A stretch of 64,000 bases of DNA, taken from NCBI GenBank assembly GCA_016710645.1, contig JADJVI010000050.1:1-64000 (forward strand), in the 5' to 3' direction. The translations under genes were made by a program, and so were the position numbers. Source of the stretch: Actinomycetales bacterium (lineage in GTDB: Bacteria; Actinomycetota; Actinomycetes; Actinomycetales; Dermatophilaceae). Each line of letters begins with the position of its first letter. Position 1 is the stretch's first letter. The notes beneath the pieces were generated by a model. That model did no database searches and had not been told where the DNA came from. It saw nothing but the letters and a program-made list of their open reading frames with translations. Shown here in pieces: positions 18,045 to 26,626 of this stretch.

Positions 18045-18161
18045 CCGCGCTACATACCTCTCCCTGTGAGAGCTCGAGCGTCGAAAGGGCCGCTTGGTGG
18101 CATCTTGGGACTCCAGCACGGGCAAGGCGTCGTCGGCCGGCTCGGGCGGCATACTCGCGGC

Positions 18162-19103
18162 ATGTCGACTGATCCCGTCGTGACGCTCACGGATGCGCTC
18201 GCCGCGGGTGAGGTGGTCGTGCTCGACGGCGGGTTGGCGACTCAACTTGAGGCGCGCGGCCATGACCTGTCCGACTCGCTGTGGTCGGCTCGGCTGCTGC
18301 TCGACAATCCCGACGAAATCCGCGCCGCGCACGCCGACTTCTTCGCCTCAGGCGCGAGGATCGCGACCACCGCGAGCTATCAGGTCAGCGAGAGCGGATT
18401 CCTGGCTGCCGGTCGCACAGCCAATGAGGCAGCAACAGCCTTGCGCCGCAGCGTCTTCGAGGCCCGCGTTGCGGCCGAGGCAGCCCAAGACCACGAAGGG
18501 ATACAACGCTGGGTCGCCGCCTCCGTCGGCCCCTATGGCGCCACGCTCGCCGATGGCTCGGAATACCGCGGCGACGACACACTCACCGTTTCGGCCCTTC
18601 GCGCATGGCACCGCCCGCGCCTGCACACCCTCGCCGAGGCCGGGCCCGACGCCCTCGCCGTCGAGACCATCCCCTCGCTACGCGAAGTCGAGGCCATCTG
18701 CGCCGAACTCGACACCCTCGGTATGCCGTTCTGGCTCTCCGTCACGCCGCACCACGGGCGCCTGCGCACCGGAGAGAGCCTCGCCGCCGCCTACGAGATC
18801 GCGGCAGCCACCAACAACGTCATCGCCGTCGGTGCAAACTGTTGCGACCCAACGGAATTCGACATCGTGGCGGCGGCGGCCAGACACGCCGCGCACGGCA
18901 TACCGATCGTCTTCTATCCCAACAGCGGCGAGCTCTGGGACGCCACGGCCCGCCGCTGGACGGGCTCCCCCACAGTCACCGGACACACCCAACACTGGGT
19001 CGCCCACGGCGCCCGCTTGATCGGCGGCTGCTGCCGCGTCACGCCCGACCAGATCCGTCAGCTCGCGGCGAGCGCAGCAGGTCAGGACGCCAGCAGCGGC
19101 TGA
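18162..19103 (+). CDS. mmuM: Homocysteine S-methyltransferase
   Basis: Transfers a methyl group, usually from S-methylmethionine, to homocysteine to give methionine, in the cytoplasm. 313 residues from ATG 18162, normal for the short cobalamin-independent family. It has the N-terminal Leu-Asp-Gly-Gly-Leu-Ala-Thr-Gln-Leu-Glu motif and the zinc cysteines in Gly-Ala-Asn-Cys-Cys (near residue 227) and Gly-Gly-Cys-Cys-Arg-Val (near 288). A dispersed-motif copy encodes His-Gly-Ile-Pro with ATA just after the first Cys pair. It is followed convergently by a small GNAT gene. Confidence 0.9.
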   Translation: MSTDPVVTLTDALAAGEVVVLDGGLATQLEARGHDLSDSLWSARLLLDNPDEIRAAHADFFASGARIATTASYQVSESGFLAAGRTANEAATALRRSVFEARVAAEAAQDHEGIQRWVAASVGPYGATLADGSEYRGDDTLTVSALRAWHRPRLHTLAEAGPDALAVETIPSLREVEAICAELDTLGMPFWLSVTPHHGRLRTGESLAAAYEIAAATNNVIAVGANCCDPTEFDIVAAAARHAAHGIPIVFYPNSGELWDATARRWTGSPTVTGHTQHWVAHGARLIGGCCRVTPDQIRQLAASAAGQDASSG

Positions 19104-19393
19104 TACTCCGGGTGCTTGTCGATGAAGGCCGCGACGAAGGAGCACTCTGCGACGACCCGCACCCCCTCCGAGGCCGCCACGGTGTCGAGCGCTGCCCGCA
19201 CCAAGCGGCCGCCGATGCCCTGCCCCTCGAAGCCGTCCTTGACGATCGTGTGCGTAAACGTGATGACGCTGTCGGATTGCTCGTACTCCGCATAACCCGC
19301 CAACCGACCGTCGACATGCGCCTCGAACCGACTCTTGTCCGTGTGGTCAGACACCACCAATTCACCTGCATTAGAACCAGATTGATCCGTCAC
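19082..19393 (-). CDS. Small GNAT (YjdJ/COG2388-type) acetyltransferase
   Basis: A 103-residue minimal GNAT domain. It carries Phe-Glu-Gly-Gln-Gly-Ile-Gly-Gly-Arg-Leu-Val near residue 58 (CoA loop) and ends with the typical Pro-Glu-Tyr-Gln-Pro-Leu-Leu. GTG 19393 was chosen because AAGGAGA lies 6 bases upstream and the GTGA overlap with the pirin stop predicts coupling. The 3' end overlaps the methyltransferase gene by 22 bases, convergently. The substrate is unknown. Confidence 0.88.
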   Translation of the reverse strand: MTDQSGSNAGELVVSDHTDKSRFEAHVDGRLAGYAEYEQSDSVITFTHTIVKDGFEGQGIGGRLVRAALDTVAASEGVRVVAECSFVAAFIDKHPEYQPLLAS

Positions 19394-20331
19394 GACAGTC
19401 TCCTTCCCAATCGTCCTCGCGGCTTTAGGCGCACCCCCGGCAGCGGCGGCGCGGGGATGCGGCGGGTCGGCCCGGCATACCCGGGCACGTCCCCATAGCG
19501 CTGCGACCCAGCCTCCCATTCCGAGCGCATGGCGGCGACGTCCTCGTGACTGCGCCCGACGAAGTTCCACCACATGACGATCTCCTCGTCGAAGGGCACC
19601 CCGCCGAGCAGCACCGCCCGCGCTCCAGCGCCCCCCGCGGCAACAGTCAGCTCGACCGCCCCGGCGTCGACACAGCCCAGATCTCCGGTCGCCAGCGCCT
19701 CCCCGTCGAGGCTCACCTCCCCCGTGTCGGCCAACAGACCGTGCTCGTATGCCCGGTCGACCGTCAGCGTGCACGTCGCCCCGGGCGCGAGATCGAGTTG
19801 GGCTCCGAGCAGCGGTGTGAAGGTCGGCACCGGCGACTCCCCGACCCCCGGCAGGGAGCCGACGAAGACCCGAGCCGTGCCGGCAGCGCCGGGCAGGGGC
19901 AGCGGTGGCGCAGCGTGGTGCACGAAATCGCGGCCCGTGTCAGCGGCTGTCGACGGCAGCGCCACCCACAACTGCACCCCGTGGAGCACCGTGGTCGCCG
20001 GCGTCGACACCTCCGAGTGCGCGATCCCCCGCCCGGCGGACATCAGGTTGACCTCGCCGGGCCGCACCAAGCACCCGACGCCACCGGTGTCGCGATGCTC
20101 GATCTCGCCCGCGAAGAGCCACGACACGGTCTGCAATCCCGAGTGCGGGTGCGGCGGCACGTCCATGCCGCCGGTCTCATCGACGTCGTCAGGTCCATAG
20201 TGATCGGCGAAACACCACGCCCCGATGAAGGACCGATCCCGGTGCGGCAAGGTGCGCCGCACTGTCATGGCCCGGATGCCGCCCAGCGGCACCTCCCGTG
20301 CGCGCAGCACCTGAACCTGACCACCCGGCAT
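19390..20331 (-). CDS. Pirin-family cupin protein
   Basis: A 313-residue bicupin of the pirin family; family members include quercetin dioxygenase-like enzymes and redox sensors. The N-terminal cupin has the iron ligands in Pro-Pro-His-Pro-His-Ser-Gly near residue 59 and the later His-Ser-Glu near 105. The C-terminal cupin is at about 170-270, with Phe-Asp-Glu-Glu-Ile near 250. The ATG sits inside a dispersed-motif copy (GGTATGCCG). It overlaps the downstream GNAT gene by four bases. Confidence 0.9.
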   Translation of the reverse strand: MPGGQVQVLRAREVPLGGIRAMTVRRTLPHRDRSFIGAWCFADHYGPDDVDETGGMDVPPHPHSGLQTVSWLFAGEIEHRDTGGVGCLVRPGEVNLMSAGRGIAHSEVSTPATTVLHGVQLWVALPSTAADTGRDFVHHAAPPLPLPGAAGTARVFVGSLPGVGESPVPTFTPLLGAQLDLAPGATCTLTVDRAYEHGLLADTGEVSLDGEALATGDLGCVDAGAVELTVAAGGAGARAVLLGGVPFDEEIVMWWNFVGRSHEDVAAMRSEWEAGSQRYGDVPGYAGPTRRIPAPPLPGVRLKPRGRLGRRLS

Positions 20332-20413
20332 ACCCGATTGTCACCTGTCCGCGCCGAAAGGGCCACCGATCCGACTGTCCCACAACGGCACCCGCGCGAT
20401 CCGACCATCCCGG

Positions 20414-21130
20414 TCAGGACGTGAGCGCCGGCAGCAGCGTCCGAGCCACCCATGCGGTGGCCGCCAGGTGCACGGGGAGGTAGCTCAGGATCCACAGCAC
20501 CCGCGGCAGATGGGTGAGCCGGGCCAGCACGCTCGGGTCGTCGTCAGCGGTGCGGCCACGGCGACCAGCAACCGCCAACAGGTGCCGCCAGCCCCCGACC
20601 AGCAGCACGAGGGTCACCCCGATCAGCACGGCAGCCTGACGAGCGTCGTCGCGCCACCACCACAGAGCGCCGGCCCCGACCGCAGCCCCGAGCCACACGA
20701 GCAAGGTCAACACCGACCGGATCCGCGGCGCCACGACCAGGAGAATGACCAACACCACGCTGAGCACCGTTGCGCTCCAACCCGATTCAGCGAGCCACAC
20801 CAACCCGGCGGCACACACGGCGGGCGCGGCATACCCCGTCCACACCATCGCCACCTGCCCGGGACCACCGCGCCTGCCCACCGTCACCGCATGTCCGGAC
20901 GCATCCCACCGCACGACGAACCCGGTGAACCGGCGGCCCACGGCCAACCCCACCAACGCATGGCCGAGCTCATGTACCAAGGTCACGAGCAGCCGAGCCA
21001 GCCGCCACACCCCCGGCAGCGCCACCACGAGCACGGCCCCCACGACGATGAGCCACAGGGTCGACGCGACCAACTCGGGGCGGGTGGTGGCCGGCACGAT
21101 CCGGCTACCCAGCTGTTCCATCCACGTCAC
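20414..21130 (-). CDS. M50-type membrane metallopeptidase
   Basis: A 238-residue integral membrane protein with about six helices. The zinc motif His-Glu-Leu-Gly-His lies in the second helix region (near residue 53), as in the M50B group. Residues 25-60 and 90-190 are hydrophobic; a short basic loop near 170-180 is cytoplasmic by charge. The family cuts within or near the membrane, but the substrate is unknown. It is divergent from the DUF2237 gene with about 77 bases between them. Confidence 0.85.
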   Translation of the reverse strand: MTWMEQLGSRIVPATTRPELVASTLWLIVVGAVLVVALPGVWRLARLLVTLVHELGHALVGLAVGRRFTGFVVRWDASGHAVTVGRRGGPGQVAMVWTGYAAPAVCAAGLVWLAESGWSATVLSVVLVILLVVAPRIRSVLTLLVWLGAAVGAGALWWWRDDARQAAVLIGVTLVLLVGGWRHLLAVAGRRGRTADDDPSVLARLTHLPRVLWILSYLPVHLAATAWVARTLLPALTS

Positions 21131-21207
21131 GCCCCAGACGCTAACCCGTCGCCAACCCGTCCCTCACGGACCCACCGGTGGGCCGCGCCCGCACCGCATA
21201 CTGGGGC

Positions 21208-21597
21208 ATGGCGCAGCGCAACGTGCTCGGCGGCGAACTCGACTCCTGCAGCACCGATCCCCTGACCGGGTTCTATCGCGACGGCTTCTGCGCCTGCGGC
21301 CCCGAAGACCTGGGCAGCCACACCATTTGCGCCGTCGTCACCAGCGAATTCCTCGCCCATCAGCAGATGATCGGCAACGACCTGTCGACGCCGCGCCCGT
21401 CTTACGGCTTCCCCGGCCTGCGCCCTGGAGACCGCTGGTGCGTCACGGCGCGCAACTGGCTGCGCGCGCACGAGGCCGGGTTCGCGGCACCGGTCGTCCT
21501 CGCGGCGACCAACGCCGCGGTGCTGGACATCGTGCCGCTGGAGATCCTGCAGCGGTATGCCGTCGACGTCCCGTCCGACCCCCGCTCGCTGCTCTGA
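21208..21597 (+). CDS. DUF2237 family protein
   Basis: A 129-residue soluble protein. The family signature is clear: Asn-Val-Leu-Gly-Gly near the start, Thr-Gly-Phe-Tyr-Arg-Asp-Gly near 20, Gly-Pro-Glu-Asp-Leu-Gly-Ser-His-Thr near 30, Gly-Asn-Asp-Leu-Ser-Thr-Pro-Arg-Pro near 56, Gly-Phe-Pro-Gly-Leu near 67, and Gly-Asp-Arg-Trp-Cys. The biochemical role of the family is unknown. ATG 21208 is preferred because family homology starts at once. It is convergent with the ketopantoate reductase. Confidence 0.88.
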   Translation: MAQRNVLGGELDSCSTDPLTGFYRDGFCACGPEDLGSHTICAVVTSEFLAHQQMIGNDLSTPRPSYGFPGLRPGDRWCVTARNWLRAHEAGFAAPVVLAATNAAVLDIVPLEILQRYAVDVPSDPRSLL

Positions 21598-21618
21598 GCG
21601 TCAGTCGGGCAGCCCGCC

Positions 21619-22593
21619 TCAGGCGGGCAGCCGCGCGGCATAGTCCCGAAGGACCCACAGCACAGTCTGGTTGAACGGCGTCGGTATGCCGTGTTTCGCT
21701 CCCAGCCCCACCACCCGGCCGGCGAAGATCTCGACCTCGGTCGGGCGCCCGGCCTCGACATCCTGAAAGGTCGACGTGCGCCCATCGTCGGGCTGGCCGG
21801 CGAGCACGGCGTCCCATTGCGCGAGGTCTGCCTCGGTGAGCTCGACACCCTCGGCGCGCCCCACCGCGACGACCTCGTCCATGAGCGCCCGCATGAAATC
21901 CCGCGCTGGGCCGGGCGGTTTGAGCACGCCATAGGTCGCGTGCATGAGGGCCGATGCTTGGTTGGCGCCGACATTGACCATGAACTTCCACCACAGGGCA
22001 TGCAGGATGTCGTCGGGCTGCTGCCAGGCCAGGTGCGCTCGATCGAGGGCCCGCCCGAGAGCCGCGACCCTCTCGGCCTGCTCGGCTTGCGCGGTCGCGG
22101 GCAGGCGCTGGTCGACGCCGATGCTGAACCGCCCCACCCGCCGGAACTGCACCTGGCCATCGACCCGCTGCGTCTCCATCCCCGCGGCCATCGACAGCAG
22201 CACCTGCGCCGGGTCATAGCGCGCGGCCAGCGCCTCCTCGCTGTCCAGGCCGTTGAGCGAGGAGATAATCGTCGTGTCGCGGTCGACCAGCGGGGCGATG
22301 AGCTCGACGGCCTCGGCGAGTTGGGCGGCCTTGACCGCGACGAGGACGAGGTCGACGGGGGCGGGCTGAGTTGACGAGGTCGGATCGGTCACGGGGAAGG
22401 TCCAGTGCCGCCCATTGACCCGTATGCCGTCCCGCGCCAACCGCCGCGCCCGCTCGCCGGTCGCGACGAGGCTCACGTCGAAGCCCGCCTCGGCGACGTG
22501 CACGGCATACATGGCGCCCATCGCGCCGGCGCCGACGATGGCGACGCTGCTGATCTCCCGACGGACTGCTCGATCACTCATCAGACCGCTCAT
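21619..22593 (-). CDS. panE: 2-dehydropantoate 2-reductase (ketopantoate reductase)
   Basis: Reduces ketopantoate to pantoate with NADPH in pantothenate/CoA synthesis. Up to 324 residues; ATG 22581 is an alternative start. The Rossmann motif Gly-Ala-Gly-Ala-Met-Gly is near residue 21, a Val-Lys-Ala segment carries the catalytic Lys near 108, and Trp-Lys-Phe-Met-Val-Asn-Val-Gly-Ala-Asn (second catalytic Lys/Asn) near 203. The C-terminal helical domain is complete. Assignment to pantothenate synthesis itself is inferred, since many family members act on other 2-oxo acids. Confidence 0.85.
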   Translation of the reverse strand: MSGLMSDRAVRREISSVAIVGAGAMGAMYAVHVAEAGFDVSLVATGERARRLARDGIRVNGRHWTFPVTDPTSSTQPAPVDLVLVAVKAAQLAEAVELIAPLVDRDTTIISSLNGLDSEEALAARYDPAQVLLSMAAGMETQRVDGQVQFRRVGRFSIGVDQRLPATAQAEQAERVAALGRALDRAHLAWQQPDDILHALWWKFMVNVGANQASALMHATYGVLKPPGPARDFMRALMDEVVAVGRAEGVELTEADLAQWDAVLAGQPDDGRTSTFQDVEAGRPTEVEIFAGRVVGLGAKHGIPTPFNQTVLWVLRDYAARLPA

Positions 22594-22664
22594 TCGGCCA
22601 TGCTAGGCGGGTGCCGTTCGGGACGGGCGAAGGCGGCAGTCGGCGCACGGCATACCGTGGAGCG

Positions 22665-23678
22665 GTGAGCACCCGCATCCCGCTGTCCATCCTCGATCTC
22701 GTGCCCGTGAGCGCCAGCTCGTCCGTGCGCGACGCCGTGCAGTCCTCCCTCGGTCTGGCCCAGGTCGCCGATCGCCTTGGTTATCAACGACTTTGGTATG
22801 CCGAGCACCACAACTCCGTCGCATTCGCCTCTGCGGCAACGTCATTGCTGATCGGGCGCGCGGCCGAGCACACCGAGCGGATCCGGCTCGGCGCGGGTGG
22901 TGTGATGCTGCCCAACCACAGTCCGCTCATGGTGGCGGAGTACTACGGGACGCTGCGCGAGATGTACGGCGACCGGATCGACCTCGGTCTCGGGCGAGCG
23001 CCGGGCACCGACCCGATGACCGCGCGGGCGCTGCGGCGCGGGGCGGACACGACCGACACCTTTGTCGAGGACGTCGTTGCGCTGCACCGGTATTTCGCAC
23101 CGGCCGATCCGAGTGATTCGATCGGTCGGCGGATCACCGCCGTTCCCGGAGTCGGCACCGAAGTGCCGCTCTGGATGCTCGGATCCAGCCTCGACGGCGC
23201 CCAAATCGCGGCCTTCCTCGGGTTGCCGTATGCCTTTGCGTCGCACTTCGCGCCGGAGCTGCGCCACCACGCGATCGCCCTCTATCGCGAGCGCTTCCGG
23301 GCCGATTTCGAGACGGCCTCGATCGAGGCTCCGTATGTCATAGCCGGTGTGAACGTGCTGGTCGCGCCGACCGACGAGGAGGCGGCCTACCTGTTCACCA
23401 CCGCGCAGCAACTCGCCGCCGGGATCAGGACCGGCCGCCGTATGCCGTTGCAGCCGCCTGTGCGCGACCTCGCCGCCGCGATCGGACCGGAGGTGGCGGG
23501 GTTCGTCGAGGGGTTCCAGGCGGTGCGGGCGGTGGGCTCACCGGCGACCGTGGTGGCCCAACTCGAGGCCATCGTCGAGGACCTCGGGTTGGACGAGGCG
23601 ATCATCACGACCTACTGCTATGACCCCGCGATGCGCGACCGGTCCTTCGAGCTACTCGCCGAGGCCTGGTCCGACTGA
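22665..23678 (+). CDS. LLM-class flavin-dependent monooxygenase (luciferase-like)
   Basis: A 337-residue TIM-barrel flavoenzyme of the bacterial luciferase family (MsnO8-like subgroup). Key features: Leu-Asp-Leu-Val-Pro-Val near the N-terminus, Tyr-Ala-Glu-His-His-Asn near 43 (active-site region), Gly-Gly-Val-Met-Leu-Pro-Asn-His near 85, and Asp-Leu-Gly-Leu-Gly-Arg-Ala-Pro-Gly near 108. GTG 22665 was chosen because homology starts there; GGAG lies close upstream. The substrate is unknown. It runs divergently from panE. Confidence 0.88.
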   Translation: MSTRIPLSILDLVPVSASSSVRDAVQSSLGLAQVADRLGYQRLWYAEHHNSVAFASAATSLLIGRAAEHTERIRLGAGGVMLPNHSPLMVAEYYGTLREMYGDRIDLGLGRAPGTDPMTARALRRGADTTDTFVEDVVALHRYFAPADPSDSIGRRITAVPGVGTEVPLWMLGSSLDGAQIAAFLGLPYAFASHFAPELRHHAIALYRERFRADFETASIEAPYVIAGVNVLVAPTDEEAAYLFTTAQQLAAGIRTGRRMPLQPPVRDLAAAIGPEVAGFVEGFQAVRAVGSPATVVAQLEAIVEDLGLDEAIITTYCYDPAMRDRSFELLAEAWSD

Positions 23679-23737
23679 ACGGTTGGCGTGGGCACTCCGC
23701 CCTGACCACCTGACGCAGGTGGCCCCTTCGCTGCCTG

Positions 23738-24571
23738 TCAAGGGGCACCCTGCGTGACTTGGCGGCGCTCCAGGTGGTGACCGCGCTGTCTGGCGCTGAA
23801 GATCACCTCGCGCACCCCCAGCACCTTGGTCGGCGACATCCATCCCTGCGAGGGCTTGTGCAACGCCCAGCCAGCACCCAGCGTGACCGCCGCGTGCTGG
23901 ACCTGGCCCTCGCGGTCGCGCCACACCAGCACCGTCCCGGGATCGTCGTCGCGACCGCCGGCCACCGTGGACTCGGCGAGCCAGGACTCGAAGGGCTCCC
24001 GCTGCATCCACGTCGAGTCGGCACCCGGTGTGCCGGCGGCTGCCATGACCGTGCCGAAGCAGTTCGGCCCGCTCGCATCCGGGAAGGTGCCGGCGAGCGC
24101 GCGGGCACCCGGCAGCACGGCATACAGGCGATCCCAGGTGCGCTCGGTGACCTCGCGGTGCCGACTGGTGCGTCGGCCGGTTTCGACGAAGCGGACCACG
24201 CGGTCGAGGTCGCGCTCGACGTCTGCGGATGGCCAGCGGTGTGGCGCAGGTTGCCCCCGGCGCACCTCGGCGGGCAGGCGAGCGCTGTCGGCGCGGGTGA
24301 GCCAGCAGAGCGCGGATCCTGCCAGGTCGTAGAGCCAGAACGAGTCCTTGACCTCGAAGGTCAACCGTTCCGGGTCATCGGGCAGGTCCAAACGCTCGGC
24401 GAGCGCGGGTGGCACGAGGAAGGGCTGCTCAGCAGGCATGAGCCAGTCCCGCCACTGGCGCAGGCGACTGCCGGGGACAGTGATTCCCAGGACTCTGCGG
24501 CTGGTCATCGACTCACCTCGCCACACCTGAAACGCCGATGGGCTGGCCGGGTCGACCGTGTCGAGCGCCAT
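23738..24571 (-). CDS. Unknown protein with NlpC/P60-like C-terminal half
   Basis: A 277-residue protein without a signal peptide. The C-terminal 110 residues resemble a papain/NlpC-P60-like fold: Gly-Pro-Asn-Cys-Phe-Gly-Thr-Val near residue 168 offers a nucleophile Cys, and Gln-His-Ala-Ala-Val-Thr-Leu near 227 a catalytic His on a strand, followed by Ala-Leu-His-Lys-Pro-Ser. The first 150 residues are not recognised. It follows the TfoX-N gene by 8 bases, so the two are probably co-transcribed. Met 24508 is an alternative start. Confidence 0.6.
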   Translation of the reverse strand: MALDTVDPASPSAFQVWRGESMTSRRVLGITVPGSRLRQWRDWLMPAEQPFLVPPALAERLDLPDDPERLTFEVKDSFWLYDLAGSALCWLTRADSARLPAEVRRGQPAPHRWPSADVERDLDRVVRFVETGRRTSRHREVTERTWDRLYAVLPGARALAGTFPDASGPNCFGTVMAAAGTPGADSTWMQREPFESWLAESTVAGGRDDDPGTVLVWRDREGQVQHAAVTLGAGWALHKPSQGWMSPTKVLGVREVIFSARQRGHHLERRQVTQGAP

Positions 24572-24579
24572 CGCATGGG

Positions 24580-24918
24580 TTAGGCCGACGACTTCGGCGG
24601 GAGCGATCGCGCGAAGCTCACGCCTGCCTCGACCAGACGAGCCAGCTCGGCCTCCGTCGTGAAAGCGCTGGGGTCAGCGTGTAGCCATCCGGCCATCAGC
24701 CGCCCGCGCATCTCCATCGGCGCCACCCCCGCACCGACCAGCCCGGCACCCCGCTCCGGATCGACGCGCACCATGACCCCACCCTTACTGCTGGCCGCCA
24801 CGGCCATGTTGCCGTTGACCAGGAAGCCCAGCCCGCCGAACATCCGTTGCTCGGTCAGCCCCGGTTCCCCCGCGAGCAGTGCCCGGATCCGGGCCGCCAC
24901 ATCCTCGTCGTACGCCAT
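24580..24918 (-). CDS. TfoX N-terminal-domain protein
   Basis: A 112-residue protein consisting of one TfoX/Sxy N-terminal domain: Met-Phe-Gly-Gly-Leu-Gly-Phe-Leu-Val-Asn-Gly-Asn-Met near residue 27 and Met-Arg-Gly-Arg-Leu-Met-Ala-Gly-Trp near 70. In gamma-proteobacteria TfoX activates competence genes; the single-domain actinobacterial proteins have no established role. ATG 24918 fits the family start better than 24942. The possible link to competence matters because of the dispersed motif, but the tie is speculative. Confidence 0.85.
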   Translation of the reverse strand: MAYDEDVAARIRALLAGEPGLTEQRMFGGLGFLVNGNMAVAASSKGGVMVRVDPERGAGLVGAGVAPMEMRGRLMAGWLHADPSAFTTEAELARLVEAGVSFARSLPPKSSA

Positions 24919-24961
24919 CCGCCCAGTATGCGCGGACCACACCGCACGCGGGCGACCCGAT

Positions 24962-25402
24962 TCAGCTCGGGATCAGGACCATGCGGTGGCGATCTGCCGG
25001 CGCCACGCCGGAGAGCAGCTTGCCGTCGAAGGTCGCCAGCCGCATGTTGTGTCGCACGGCGAGGTTGAGCAGGTGCAGGTCGGTCACCTGCGAGTGACCC
25101 ATGATGACCCGAGGGTCGACGGAGGGGTCGCTGAGCCGCGAATCGTCAGCAAGGAAGACCCAACGCGGGTCCTGGGCGAAACCCTTGACGATGACGACGA
25201 CCTCGCCGAAGCTGCGCTGGACGCCTGCGACCACCGGGTTGAGCAGGAGTCGACACAACGCCGATTCGGTCATGGGGGAGGTCGCCCACGGCCCGTTGTG
25301 CTGGGCCAAGAACCGGTGGGCGGCCTGGTGATGCTGATGGGTCGTCAGCGTCAACGCCACCAGGGCATTGACGTCGAACAGCAGACCGGACGACTCAGGC
25401 AT
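24962..25402 (-). CDS. VapC-like PIN-domain toxin ribonuclease
   Basis: A 146-residue PIN domain. The acidic residues are in place: Leu-Leu-Phe-Asp-Val-Asn-Ala-Leu near residue 10, Thr-Glu-Ser-Ala-Leu near 45, Val-Thr-Asp-Leu-His near 106, and Ala-Thr-Phe-Asp near 123. It belongs to the subgroup with His-Xaa-Xaa-Ala near 25. VapC toxins cut tRNA or rRNA. It overlaps the upstream antitoxin gene by eight bases, so it is translated in a coupled way. Confidence 0.9.
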   Translation of the reverse strand: MPESSGLLFDVNALVALTLTTHQHHQAAHRFLAQHNGPWATSPMTESALCRLLLNPVVAGVQRSFGEVVVIVKGFAQDPRWVFLADDSRLSDPSVDPRVIMGHSQVTDLHLLNLAVRHNMRLATFDGKLLSGVAPADRHRMVLIPS

Positions 25403-25634
25403 CGCGCCACTGGGCGACGAGATCGTCGGTCACCACGTCGCCGTCGCCGATGAGGATGGGAAAGGGGCTGTAGGTCAGGTCGACGGTCGGTCGACCAGTC
25501 CTCCCGTCGGGTCCCCCGCTCAGCCCGCGCCGAGCTAGTTCCGAGACTGCGGCTCCGAGCGAGATCGATCGACTACGCGCTAGCGAGCGTGCGGCGGCCA
25601 GGACCGTGTCGTCAATGTCGAGGGTGGTGCGCAT
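25395..25634 (-). CDS. VapB-like ribbon-helix-helix antitoxin
   Basis: A 79-residue antitoxin. The N-terminal strand Met-Arg-Thr-Thr-Leu-Asp-Ile-Asp-Asp and the helix pair to about residue 42 form a ribbon-helix-helix DNA-binding dimer. The acidic C-terminus (Gly-Asp-Gly-Asp-Val-Val-Thr-Asp-Asp) should wrap the toxin. It is the first gene of the toxin-antitoxin operon and probably represses it through the inverted repeat just upstream. Confidence 0.88.
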   Translation of the reverse strand: MRTTLDIDDTVLAAARSLARSRSISLGAAVSELARRGLSGGPDGRTGRPTVDLTYSPFPILIGDGDVVTDDLVAQWRDA

Positions 25635-25645
25635 GCCGCATCATA

Positions 25646-25680
25646 ACATCACCGCATCAACGTATCACCTACGGTGATGT
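25646..25680. promoter_or_regulatory. Inverted repeat, candidate VapB operator
   Basis: ACATCACCG (25646-25654) and CGGTGATGT (25672-25680) are perfect inverted 9-mers, 12 bases upstream of the antitoxin start. A TATGAT box lies between them and the start on the minus strand. Autoregulation by the toxin-antitoxin complex is the natural reading. Confidence 0.5.
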
Positions 25681-26607
25681 CACATAGTCGACGACGACGG
25701 CCGCGTGATCGCTCAATCGGGCATCACGTGACGGCTCCCGATCCACGACCGCCGCCACGGCCGACCGAGCCAGCGTCGGAGTCGCCAAGTGCAGGTCGAT
25801 CCGCCAGCCGGTGTCGTTGGTGAACGACTCCCCGAGCCAGCTCCACCACGAATACGGGCCCTGCACCCCGGGATGCACCCGCCGCACGACGTCGACCAGC
25901 CGCCGCGGCCCGATCAGCCCGTCGAGCCAAGCCCGTTCCTCCGGGAAGAACCCCTCGGTGCGATGCTGCCGCCGCCAGTTGACGACATCCAGCGGCCCGT
26001 GCGCGATATTGAAGTCCCCCATCAGCAGGAACCCCCGCCCCCGCGCCCGAGCCGCCCGCCGCGACGCCGTCACCTGCCGCGCAAACCCCGCGAGGAAGCG
26101 CATCTTCCGCTCATAGCGAGCGCCACCATCGGGCTTCTCCCGCATCCGGCCGGGCAGTTGCAGGTGCGCCGGCAGGCCGCCCTTGGGCAGGTAGAGCGAG
26201 GCCACTGTCACCGGCGCATTCGCCAGGTCCACCTCCAGATACCTTCCCTGCGAAGCGAATTCGCGCAGCTCACGCGCCAACCTCGGGTATGCCGGGTCGT
26301 CGGGCTCGGTCCCGGCGTCCACCAAAGGCGCGCCATCCGGACCCAACAACACCGCCGGTGCGCCCCACCCGCGGACGGCCGCGGGCGGCATCCGGGTCAG
26401 GATCGCGACCCCGTTGCGGCCGGCGAGCGTCCCCGGGTCGTATGCCGTGTAGTAGTCGCCGAAGGCCCGCTCCGGCAGCGCCGCGATCGGCGCCCGCACC
26501 TCTTGCAGCGCGACGACATCGCAGCCGCGCCCGTCGAGCCACGCCCCGAAGCCGCGCCGATGGGCGGCGCGAATCCCGTTGACATTGAAGGTCGCGACGC
26601 GAAGCAC
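25669..26607 (-). CDS. Exonuclease III family DNA repair enzyme
   Basis: A 312-residue member of the exonuclease/endonuclease/phosphatase family, predicted AP endonuclease/3'-5' exonuclease in base-excision repair. Motifs: Thr-Phe-Asn-Val-Asn-Gly-Ile-Arg near the start, Leu-Gln-Glu-Val near 35 (metal Glu), Asn-Gly-Val-Ala-Ile-Leu near 66, Met-Gly-Asp-Phe-Asn-Ile-Ala near 197, Trp-Arg-Ile-Asp near 268, and Leu-Ser-Asp-His-Ala near 299 (catalytic Asp-His). It is longer than E. coli Xth by an insert of about 30 residues near 95-125. It ends next to the antitoxin operator. Confidence 0.88.
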   Translation of the reverse strand: MLRVATFNVNGIRAAHRRGFGAWLDGRGCDVVALQEVRAPIAALPERAFGDYYTAYDPGTLAGRNGVAILTRMPPAAVRGWGAPAVLLGPDGAPLVDAGTEPDDPAYPRLARELREFASQGRYLEVDLANAPVTVASLYLPKGGLPAHLQLPGRMREKPDGGARYERKMRFLAGFARQVTASRRAARARGRGFLLMGDFNIAHGPLDVVNWRRQHRTEGFFPEERAWLDGLIGPRRLVDVVRRVHPGVQGPYSWWSWLGESFTNDTGWRIDLHLATPTLARSAVAAVVDREPSRDARLSDHAAVVVDYVTSP

Positions 26608-26626
26608 CCGTCGACCCTAGAGGAGG

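Noticed and set aside
18003..18332. Possible 109-codon gene opposite mmuM
   Set aside because: It overlaps the conserved start of mmuM and has shadow-like composition.
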